Origin: Chara braunii
Taxonomy: Eukaryota > Streptophyta > Charophyceae > Charales > Characeae
DNA length: 29,447 bases
Direction: 5' to 3'
Assembly: GCA_003427395.1 (NCBI GenBank)
Contig: BFEA01000079.1
Coordinates: forward strand, 279,887 to 309,333
The translations under genes and the position numbers were made by a program. The notes below the pieces were generated by a model, which worked only from the letters and a program-made list of their open reading frames with translations, was not told where the DNA came from and ran no database searches. Positions 19,807 through 29,447 of the stretch are shown piece after piece. Numbering within the stretch: position 1 is the first letter of the stretch; every line of letters begins with the position of its first letter.

Positions 19807-22800
19807 GAGTAGCATCTGCTCCTACTGAGTTGAGGGCTCCAGTTGAAGGTAAGGCGTTGATCAGCCCTTTCAACCTCTCGACTCATATGGCAGAGGATGA
19901 CTTTTCTTCGGCCTGTTATCCAGAACACCCTGATATTGCTTTATGTTCTGTCTCACTAGACGATTCCCTTGACGAACTCAAAAATGAACGCATAGCTTTA
20001 AGGAGTTCGTGGGCTAAGAAAACTAGGTCGAAGGGTGAGTTAATGATCGTTGATATTGAGATTGCACATACGCGAGTAGGTGCTCTGTTAGACCCAGGAC
20101 CGACCCGGTCTTACATCTCAGAAAGGCAATTCGCAAATTGCATCTGGGAATGAAGGTATGAAACTTACCTAGACCTATCACGTCTATATTGGCTGACAAG
20201 AGCACGATCACCGTCTCTCAATATGTTGATCGTGTCAAATGTTATTTCAGGATTAAGGAAGGGAAGAAGATCTTACACGAAGTATCCTTCCTAATTGAGA
20301 AGAATTTACCCTTTGACATGATTCTGGTATGGATTGGCATGAGGAAGTCGACCCACAAGTCAGATTCAAAGAAAAGATTGTCAAACTCAAGGATGAAAAG
20401 TCCGAACCTCGAACAATAAAATTGTATCGTAAGTCTAGATCTGACTCATCATTGTTGTTTTGTTGTATGAGTTACCCAACCTTTAGATCTATGGTCTCAA
20501 AAAAGAAGTTGGATCAGGATGGGATGGTAATGCTCATTAAGCGAGTAGGGGAATGTTCCTCATCCTACCCTCCTATTGAAAAGCTACTCGATGAGTATAG
20601 GGACTTGCAGATTGAGCCAATGGGAATCACTGAGCGTGCTATCAAGCACACGATTTATATCATTCCTGATGGTAAGATTCCCAAGGGTCCCATTTATCGT
20701 ATGTCTCCTACGAAACTTGAGAAACTAAAAAAACAGTTGCAAGAACTAACTGGAAAAGGCTGGATTCACCCTAGTTCATCTCCTTATGGTGCTCCTGTCT
20801 TATTCGTGCCCAAAAAGGAAGGTGAACTTAGATTATGTATTGACTATCGTGGGTTGAATGTTGTCTTATTCGTGCCCAAAAAGGAAGGTGAACTTAAATT
20901 ATGTATTGACTATCGTGGGTTGAATGTTGTCACTGTCAAAAACGCGGAACCACTTCCACGCATTGACGACTTGTTGGGCCAATTACAGGGATGCAGGTAC
21001 TTTGGTACGATTGATCTCAAATCAAGGTGCCACCAGATCAAGGTGGCTCCTGAGGATCAACACAAAACAGCCTTCCGAACCAAGTGTCGTCACTACGAGT
21101 TCGTGGTTATGCCTTCCGGATTGACTAATGCTCTTGCCATCTTTCAAAGGTCTACGAATGAATTGTTTCGTCAATAGATGGATCAGTTCGTTAGTTGTCT
21201 ACCTCGATGATATCCTCGTGTATAGCAAGACATTTGAGGATCACGAGAAACACCTACGAATGGTTCTACAGAAGTTGTGTGAAGACAACTTCAAACTGAA
21301 TCCTAGGAAGTCCGAGTTTGCTAAGCCTGAAGTATTATAATTAGGGCATATAGTAAACGAAGAGGGACTAAGGTCCGAAGAGAAGAAAATAACAACAATT
21401 CAAGATTGGCCCCAACCTAAGACTATCACAGAACTCAGGTCTTTCCATAGTACTTGCTAGTTATTATAGGAAGTTTGTAAGAAACTTCTCTTTGATAGCT
21501 ACTCCTATGAGAGACTACTGAAGAAAGAAAAATTGTGGTTGTGGGACAAAGATTCCGAGTCCTCGTTCAAGAAGTTGAAACATGCACTGACTCACTACCC
21601 TGTGCTAAAGATTGTTGATCCTTCTCTCCCTTTCGTTGTCACGATTGACGCAAGTTTGGGTTGTGCTACAACAGGACGACAGTAATGGATATAGACCCAT
21701 CGAGTTTGTGTCTGGAAGACTACTATCTGATAAAGTGGCTAACTCCACTTACAAAAGGGAATTTCTGGACACATGGAAACACTACTTGCTAAGGAGGCAC
21801 TTCACTGTCTATTCAGACCACTCTACCCTGAAGTGGATTAAGACACAATCTAGACTCTCTGACAAGTTCGTAAGATGGTCCGCATTCATTGACGCGTTTT
21901 ACTTTGAACTGAAGACAGTCAAAGGAAAGTCTAATATGGTTGCGGATGCATTGTCCAGGCGTGCTGATTTATTTGGAACTATTGTCTCCTATTTCGATAT
22001 TGGGAATGACCTAAAAGAACAAATCCGTAAGGGTTACGCGGATGACCCGATATGGAGTTTTATTATTGGGACCCTACATAGAAACCTTGAACTATTTCCC
22101 AAATATCGAATGATTGATGGTCTACTCTTCTTTATTGATGAGGTCGAAGAAAGACTGCGTATTCCTCACAAAGAACAAATTAAAAATCCAATTATTGGTG
22201 AATGTCATGATATTGCAGGACACTTTGGTTTTAAGAAGAGGTATGCCGATATGAGAGAACGCTTTGAATGGAAAGGGATGAAAGAAGATGTGCTAACCTA
22301 TGTGCGGCCATGTCTTGTTTGTCAGAGGAATAAGCCTTCACATGAGACTCCATTGGGATTACTAAGACCTCTACCAATTTCAAGTGAGCCAGGTGAGTCA
22401 ATCTCAATTGACTTTATGAGCCTCACTAAGAGCCGAAATGGCAATAGTCAGGTAATGGTCATTGTCGATAGATTCTCAAAGTATGCAATGTTCATTCCCT
22501 TGCCTACCGAAGCTAGGACAGAACTGGTCATCCAGAAGTTCCAGATGCGATGGGTTTTCGAATATGGATTTTGAAAACCATCGTCTCTGACAGGGATGTT
22601 CGGTTTACCGGTCTACAACGGCAAAAGTTGATGGAAGTTTAAGGCACTAGGTTGACCATGTCGTTAGGTAGACACCTTGAAACGAATGGCCAAACTGAGC
22701 AAATGAATCACCTGTGTCAACAACTTTTGCGCATGTATGTACAACCCGATCAGATAGATTGGGATGAGAACTTGCCAAAAATTGCAAGTGCATATAATAA

Positions 22801-23401
22801 TAGTATAAATACAGTTACAGGAAGAACAAATGCACTGCATAAAGGTTGGAAGCCTCGATGTCCCATTAATGCTCTAACCCGTGACCAAATTCAGAGGTTA
22901 ACCCCAGGCACTCGATAATTTGCAGTTTTATACGAAGAAAACATAAAGAAAGTTAAGGAAAATTTACAGAAAGCCCAACTACAGATGATTGAACAGGTCA
23001 ACAAGCATCGTCAACCATCGCACTTTCAAGAAGGTGATCTTGTATGGGTGAAGTCTAAAGAATTTTCCTTGGAAGAGAATGTGTCTCAGAAACTGATGCC
23101 TGTCTATTATGGACCCTGGGAAGTTCTCAAGGTGATTGGGGATGCAGATGGACCTTCCTACCGAATTGATGTACCCCCACACCTTCAAACTTATCTTGTT
23201 TTTCACGCATTTAAACTTTTGCCATATGTAGAAGGAGATGAGTTTCCTAACAGGCCATCTATGTTCTCTACAGGTGGCAGAGGAAGACCGCAGAAGCAAT
23301 GTAAGGCAAAGTTCAAGTCTCAACCTCCATCTGAAGCTAGACGGTTTAGTAAGAAAGAACTACTACCTACTGCTCCTGAACGCGGGTTAAGAAAAAGCTA
23401 A
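19780..23401 (+). pseudogene. pol: Gypsy pol polyprotein (PR-RT-RNaseH-IN), multiply frameshifted
   Basis: Protease (about 19780-20150) has LLDPGPTRSYIS, where the family has D-S/T-G, so the active-site triad is altered at 20091-20099. RT (20329-21340, two frames) has [23 protein letters not shown] and the catalytic YLDD (21200-21211). A 66-bp in-frame duplication sits in its [20 protein letters not shown] region. RNase H begins around 21650 (VYSDHSTLKWI, NMVADALSRR). Integrase (22190-23400) has an HHCC zinc site and the D-D-E residues at 22410, 22589 and 22697, the first in a different frame from the other two. A GPY/F-like GPWEVL module follows. Stops occur at 21338, 22640 and 22916. The end at 23401 is followed within 42 bp by the 3' LTR. 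Not functional as read. Confidence 0.92.
20797..20928 (+). repeat. 66-bp in-frame tandem duplication in reverse transcriptase
   Basis: Positions 20797-20862 are repeated at 20863-20928 with one visible difference (cttag versus cttaa). The unit is 22 codons covering the conserved LCIDYRGLN region. Confidence 0.95.
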
Positions 23402-23442
23402 TGTATTTCTGCGATGGAACTCGAAATTTGGGCCGGCAGGAA

Positions 23443-24645
<1,203 letters not shown>

Positions 24646-25299
24646 CGTACCTGATTGGACTTGGTGGCTGAACACAATAGGCTTATTGTGTAATATTAAA
24701 GTTTGGAGCAAACTTCAAAGTGTTGCATCTCGTCTCAGCTTGTAAGTTCCCGTGAGTGACGAGTGATTGCTAAAACTCTGAAGCCGTGGTATATTTGAGT
24801 GGTGTGTGAGAATGAAAGACAGGAAGAGTGAACTAAAGAAACCAAATGCAGGATAGGAGCGAACAAAAAAAGGGAAGAGTAAACTACAGAACAGAATGAG
24901 AGAGGATGAACTATCCCAACAGCATACAAAGTAGAGTGCAGCTAACATATGAAGAAGCAAAGATCACATTAAAACTGTAAGCGGGAAAGAGTGAAGCAGA
25001 CGAGTCAAATGCAGAACAGGATTAAGTGGAAGAACAAGAGTGATTTTGGAGGAGAGAGAAGCAGAAGGTAACCAAAGAAAACCTTCAAGAAGACTCCTTG
25101 AGCCTCAGAAAGCTAAGATCGTACAGAAAGCAGTTTGTTTCATACAGCAATCAATTGACCCAAAGTCCCACAGGCTCCCCAAACTAGGCGTTCAGCTCAG
25201 ATTCTAGTTTGCACTGTGTCATCCCATGATTACTGTCAATTACAGGTCCATAGGGTCGGGGACCACTGAGCTGTCTCTACAGGTCCATAGGCTCGGGGC
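24646..25299. other. Intronic sequence without a recognisable gene
   Basis: The sequence is purine-rich with short A-rich words and no conserved frame. A 37-bp tandem repeat starting TACAGGTCCATAGG lies at 25241 and 25278. Confidence 0.55.
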
Positions 25300-25518
25300 T
25301 CACTGAGCTATGTCCATGTTGTCAAATCTAACAACGATTACATTCACTGGGGAATAAATTTTTGGTTGCCAGCCCTTTATGCAGAGACCTAAGACAAATT
25401 CCTGTGCAGGATGACAGTAGTCACTAGGCCTGTGCAATGATCTGTCCCAACGGAACTCAAATGTTTTGAACCCATGAACCTGTCTTTTATTCTCAATTCT
25501 GGGCAACATACCATTCAC
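25300..25518 (-). CDS. Unrecognised small open frame (72 codons)
   Basis: An ATG at 25518 opens 72 codons of fairly natural composition (including FVLGLCIKGWQPKIYSPV). It is not recognised, and upstream in the same frame lies a stop. It sits about 300 bp downstream of the Brr2 exon ending at 25827, within the intron, and is not required for Brr2. A decayed transposon fragment is as likely as a gene. Confidence 0.18.
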   Translation of the reverse strand: MNGMLPRIENKRQVHGFKTFEFRWDRSLHRPSDYCHPAQEFVLGLCIKGWQPKIYSPVNVIVVRFDNMDIAQ

Positions 25519-25826
25519 CCACTGGGCAGATTACCTGGGTCGGGTCATTCCCTCAGAGTTCCTCATAGACAAAGGAGACCCGAGAATCTGCCAGAGACTG
25601 CGAAGTGATCAGCGACCAGAAAATGGACCATTGTCCACATTATCAATCAGACTCAGTAAAGTTGACCAAACTTCCACATCACCTGTGTGCAAACCCCATG
25701 GCTCACTGATGCCACAGATGCCACCCAATCATAAAAAGGTATAACAGAGTCAAATGTTGATTGAACATCACAATCGGCAAATACGCACTCGACAAGAAGC
25801 TACCAAATCGGCAAACATGCACTCAC

Positions 25827-26099
25827 CACTTCATCGAAGTCACTCTCTTCTTCGTCTTCATCTTCCTCAAACTCCACTGCTACACCAATGTCATCATCTA
25901 ATGCCTCGCCTGCTGTCCCTCCCTCCTCCCCACCTTCTTGATAATCACTGATAAGTTTTCCAACGGCCACCACCTGTGCAAACCGCTCATTTGTCATCGT
26001 ATTTAAGAGCCTCTCAATCTCTTTCTTCTTATCCGGATCCTTGTACTTGTCGTTTTTCAGAACTGCAAGAACCTCGTCTGCTGCTCCCCTCAAAATATC
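25827..26099 (-). CDS. BRR2: Brr2 U5 snRNP helicase, N-terminal exon (91 codons)
   Basis: Brr2 is the DExH helicase of the U5 snRNP that unwinds U4/U6 snRNA to activate the spliceosome in the nucleus. This exon encodes part of its N-terminal region. The stretch GAADEVLAVLKND is near-invariant in plant and animal Brr2, and the exon ends in an acidic tail (LDDDIGVAVEFEEDEDEEE) typical of the plant proteins. The acceptor is a pyrimidine-rich stretch ending in gtcag before GAT at 26099. The donor is GTG|GTGAGT, with the exon ending at 25827. The 273 bp are an exact number of codons, phase 0 at both ends, and join in frame to the exon starting at 13303. The preceding exon, with the true N-terminus, was not found and should lie beyond the right edge. 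The adapter artefact at 24594 lies between this exon and the next, so intron length is uncertain although exon order is supported by protein continuity. Confidence 0.93.
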
Positions 26100-27049
26100 C
26101 TGACAGTCAGTAAATGCCACAACACAGCCACATTTAGTTGAAATTGCACACAATACTGCTCAGTTGGCTCCGACCCGTAAGCACATTCTGCCCATCCATT
26201 TTCCACAGCACGTGACATTTTGTGGTCAACTGATGCAGCTCAAGTCTTCAATGCACTGAGTACCACACTGCATGCCATGTTTCCCTGAGTTTTTGCTTTT
26301 TTTCTTGTTTTCTCGTTTTTTATTTTGTGTGATATGTATGTGCTTTAGGGTATATCTGTATTCAATTTCGATGTATTCTGACCAGTAACGAAAAAATCGA
26401 CAAAAACACCAAATTCGGAGAATTTTTTGGCGAACTCCAAAAGCTACTCCGAATACGATTTTATAGTTTTCTTTTTCGTTTTTTTTTTGCCTGTTTGTTT
26501 TTTTGATGTTTGTATTATGAGCCTGCATTGTTTGTTCACGAAATTTTCGACGACATTGCGTGTGGTGATGTGGCAAAAAAACCCGAATTTTGGGCCTTCC
26601 ATTAACCATCTCTCGAATTACAATTCCCTTTCTCTGTTTCCTCCTGTATACTCTGTGTGGTCGGATGACATGATTAGTGTAGCAGGTGGGTCAAAATCAG
26701 TATGCGACAGTGGAGGCCAGTAAAACCCCTCCCTCAGCAAGCGTGCAGGTGGGGTGTGAGTGTGCTGCTTCCCATGTGACCAATCTGCATGGAAGCTCTA
26801 AGCCTAGATCACAGAGCTGTAAGTGGATATTTGTGCACATGTGAATGAGAGAGAGCCACAGCTGGCCACCTTTGGCCATCTCCTGCAGAGTTACTTGGCC
26901 ACTTTTGGGAAAGGTCATAGCAGCAGCAGCAACAGTAGCAGATTACAAGTAGTACTGGTAGCATAGCAGTATTTGCGGCATCCGGAACTGCAGTGAAGAC
27001 AGTGGGGTGATGTTGGGTTGGCGGTGATGGTGATGATGATGGTAGCAAT
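26100..27049. other. Brr2 intron, AT-rich spacer, no recognisable gene
   Basis: This segment lies upstream of the Brr2 exon starting at 26099. T-rich homopolymer stretches mark 26290-26330 and 26460-26505. No frame shows similarity to the missing N-terminal exon of Brr2. The intron extends at least to the right edge. Confidence 0.55.
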
Positions 27050-28180
27050 AGCAGGAGGAGAAGGCAAAGGAGGAAAACGAAGAGGAGAAAGACAAAGAAA
27101 AGCAGAAAAGGGCAAAGAAGAGGAAGAGGAGGAAGATGCGGATGAGGAACAGGAGGAAGACGACAAAGGCGAGGAAGACAAGGAAAACGAGGAAGACGCG
27201 CAAAGGAGGAAGAGGAGGAAGGGGAGGAAGAGCGGGGAGAGGAGGAAGAGGAGGAAGAGGAGGAAGAGGAGGAAGAGGAGGAAGAGGGGGGAGAGGGAGG
27301 AGAGGAGGAAGAGGAGGAAGAGGAGGGAAGAGGAGGGAAGAGGAGGAAGAACATGAATAGGAAGAGCGACAGAGGAAGAGGAGTACGAGGAAGAAAAGGT
27401 AGAGGAAAGGAGGAACAGGAAGAGAGGAAAAGGAAGGAAAGGAAAAATGGAAGAGGAGGAGGAAGAAGAGGAAGCAGAGGCAAAGGAGCAAGAACAGGAA
27501 GAATAGGAAAAGTGGCAGAGGAAGAGGAAGAGGAATAAGAGGAAGAAAAAGAAGAAGAGAAAAGGAGAAAGAACTGGAGGAGAGGAAGAGGAAGAACAAG
27601 GAAAGCGGAAGAGGAGAAACAGGAGGCAGAGGAAGAAGAGGAGGAAAAAGAGGAAAAGCGGAAGAGGAGGAAGAGGAGGAAGAGGAGGAAGAGGAGGAAG
27701 AGGAAGCAGAGGAAGCAGAGGAAGCAAAGGAAGCAAAGGAAGCAAAGGAACAGGGGGCAGAGGAAGAAGAGGAGGAAGAAGAGGAAAAGCAGAAGAGGAG
27801 GAAGAGGAAGCAGAGGAAAGAGAGGAAGAGGGGGAAGAGGAAGAACAGGTAGGAAAAATGGCAGAATAAGAGTAATTGGAAGAAAAGGAGAGGATAAACA
27901 GAGGGAAAACAGGGACGAAAGAGGAAAAACGAAGAGAAACTGGAAGACGAAGCAGAGGAGGAAGAGGCGAGAAAGGAGGAAGAGGAGGAAGAGGAGAAGG
28001 CGAGGACAAATAGAAAAGCAGAACAGGAGGGCGAGAAAGAAGCGGAAGCAGAGGAGGAAGTGGAGGAAGATGAGGAAGAGTGGAAAAGAGGACGAGGAGG
28101 ACGAGGAGGACGAGGAGGACGAGGAGGAAAAGTAGGGGAGGGAGTGAGAGAAGGGAGGGAGAGGACTGAGGGAGGAGAGC
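27050..28180. repeat. Polypurine (GAGGAA)n tract, about 1.1 kb
   Basis: The plus strand is almost only A and G, with irregular GAGGAA and GGAAGA words and occasional C or T. On the Brr2 sense strand it is a polypyrimidine tract. The long minus-strand frames across it are low-complexity Leu/Ser/Pro/Phe runs and not genes. Confidence 0.95.
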
Positions 28181-28202
28181 ACCAAGGCCACAGATGAAGT
28201 CA

Positions 28203-28640
28203 ACCACAGAATCTCTGGAGCCACCCAATTAGTCCCATCCATTATACCAAAAGAAAACTTAGCTCTTTGGTGAATTATGTTTGACAAAGCTGCTGCTGCT
28301 ACTCACAGAGGCTCTTTGAAGGAATCTGTAAGGCACCTTGTGGAGATTACGTTTGACAAACCTGCTCCTGCTGATCACATAATCTCTGGAACCACCCCAT
28401 TAGCCCCATCCATTATACCAAATAGCTCTTTGGTGAATTACCTCGCCGAGACCATGCTGCTGCTACTGCTAGTCTCATCCATCATACCAAATAATTCTTT
28501 GGTGGATTCTTCTTTTCTTCTTTTTCCTTCTTCTTCTTCTTCTTCTTGATAGCTTTTTGGCGGGTTCTGTAAGGCACATTGCGATCACACTGCTGCGGCT
28601 GCTAGCCCAATCTGTTATATACCAAATTGCTGGATTTTTC
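28203..28640. repeat. Degenerate repeat with CCATTATACCAAA...CTCTTTGGTG words
   Basis: AATCTCTGGA plus CCACCC and a CATCCATTATACCAAA block occur at about 28209 and 28381, with a shorter related copy near 28480 and a weak one near 28610. ACCAAA and TTTGGT flank six bases at 28418-28435, giving small hairpins. Confidence 0.65.
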
Positions 28641-28653
28641 TTCTTCTTCTTCT

Positions 28654-28694
<41 letters not shown>
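28638..28694. repeat. Adjacent (TTC)7 and (TGC)12 triplet repeats
   Basis: TTC is repeated seven times (28638-28658), directly followed by TGC repeated twelve times (28659-28694). In the sense of the Brr2 transcript these are CAG-type and GAA-type repeats. Confidence 0.95.
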
Positions 28695-29240
28695 AAATTG
28701 CAATCAGACTCGCATTCATTCACACTTCACATGTATGCAAACAGGTTGCGCAGCAAACTGGCGCCGAGCGCCCACTCAGAAGTCCGAGATATAGTACCAA
28801 GAACTCAGTTCAGATACAAGTTCACTTCCACTGGCTATGGCGGCACATCGCCTGTACAACTCTCTGTTCGTCACTCACTCGACACTGCTGTTTGCACTCA
28901 GGATCACCCTGGATATCCCACACACATCACACTCTGTACACTCACACACACCTGCACACATCCACAGCTATGGCGGCTATGGCCGCTACTACCCTATTGT
29001 TATGGCTAAACTTCTTCTCGCCCACTTCGTCCTCGGGCTCACTGCAGACCACCTCGCACAAGTCGCTATGGCAGCGCTTCCGCATGGCTTACGCAGGAAA
29101 TGAATGAATGGCTGGGCGCTGCCTCTTGATTTATACTTCTGTAACTCGCTGGTCTGCCCTTTTCCATCGTCCCATGGTGCTCACAGTCCCTCATGGTAGT
29201 TGCTGGACTGGACTGGGACTGTGGCATACTGCGTAACCAC
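28695..29240. other. Intronic or upstream sequence, no recognisable gene
   Basis: CAC-rich words occur near 28915-28970 and CTATGGC words near 28832-28995. No family-like frame is visible on either strand. Confidence 0.5.
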
Positions 29241-29430
29241 ACGGGCCCTGCAGGGCCCGTCCCGGACATTCAGCCTAAAAGCCTAAAACTTAGGGCTTAC
29301 AGGCCCCGTTCATTTCAGCCTGGATGCTGAAAAACGAGGGCCTGCAGGCCCTACCTCGTTTCAGCCTATTTCTGGGTCTTTTCAGACCCAGAGTTTTCAG
29401 CCTGAAACGGAGGGCCATTTTCAGGCCCTC
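29241..29430. repeat. Array of five short GC-rich hairpins
   Basis: Perfect inverted pairs or palindromes lie at 29241-29260 (20-nt palindrome), 29314-29331, 29337-29352 (16-nt palindrome), 29371-29392 (8-bp arms) and 29410-29430 (7-bp arms). The word TTCAGCCT recurs between them. Confidence 0.88.
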
Positions 29431-29447
29431 ATTGTTTCGACCTGCCC

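Noticed and set aside
19116-19928. Minus-strand frame of 270 codons
   Set aside because: Antisense shadow of the duplicated gag region.
23401-23442. Polypurine tract before the 3' LTR
   Set aside because: The sequence is not purine-rich enough to call; it may have decayed.
26809-28287. Minus-strand open frames of 492, 437 and 218 codons
   Set aside because: They are the translation of the polypurine tract (Leu/Ser/Pro/Phe runs) in several frames at once, with no domain-like sequence.
28700-29269. Missing N-terminal Brr2 exon
   Set aside because: No minus-strand frame here resembles the Brr2 N-terminus; the exon is probably outside the window.

Overview
The window looks like eukaryotic nuclear DNA from the green lineage. 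The best guess is a streptophyte with very long, repeat-filled introns, such as a charophyte alga of the Chara type; the species is inference. The main result is that almost the whole window lies inside one gene on the minus strand: an orthologue of Brr2 (SNRNP200; DExH12/BRR2a in Arabidopsis), the Ski2-like RNA helicase of the spliceosomal U5 snRNP. Four exons can be placed to the base: 26099-25827, 13303-10988, 10079-9930 and 791-552. All four start and end in phase 0 at AG/GT sites and encode 91, 772, 50 and 80 residues. Together they run from the N-terminal acidic region through the PWI-like domain and the first helicase cassette to the start of the first Sec63 unit. The gene continues beyond both window edges.

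The introns hold the rest. Intron 25826-13304 (about 12.5 kb) carries a complete but dead Ty3/gypsy LTR retrotransposon on the plus strand, antisense to the host gene. Its 5' LTR is 15585-16591, its Met-tRNA-type primer site is at 16595, its gag and pol are broken by frameshifts and stops, and its 3' LTR is 23443-24463. The same intron has a 10-N gap flanked by a 24-nt exact overlap, and a 38-bp Nextera-type Tn5 junction adapter (24594-24631) inside a GA/CT microsatellite, which is an assembly artefact. Intron 9929-792 (about 9.1 kb) carries a degenerate gypsy gag relic on the minus strand (about 3268-4997), two unrecognised coding-like frames (6673-7290 and 7689-7973), degenerate minisatellites, GA tracts and foldback sequences. 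Intron 10987-10080 has a CA repeat and a minisatellite with a strong inverted repeat directly behind the 5' splice site. The right-hand flank (26100-29447, intron) holds a purine-only-like tract of about 1.1 kb, CTG and TTC triplet repeats, and an array of short GC-rich hairpins.

I see no tRNA or rRNA gene, no CRISPR array, no bacterial operon and no convincing new gene system. The points most worth following are the gene-scale structure with its nested element, the adapter artefact, a cluster of about 18 TGACGTGGCA-like motifs in the LTR and leader, the in-frame tandem duplications in gag and RT, and the two unexplained coding-like frames.
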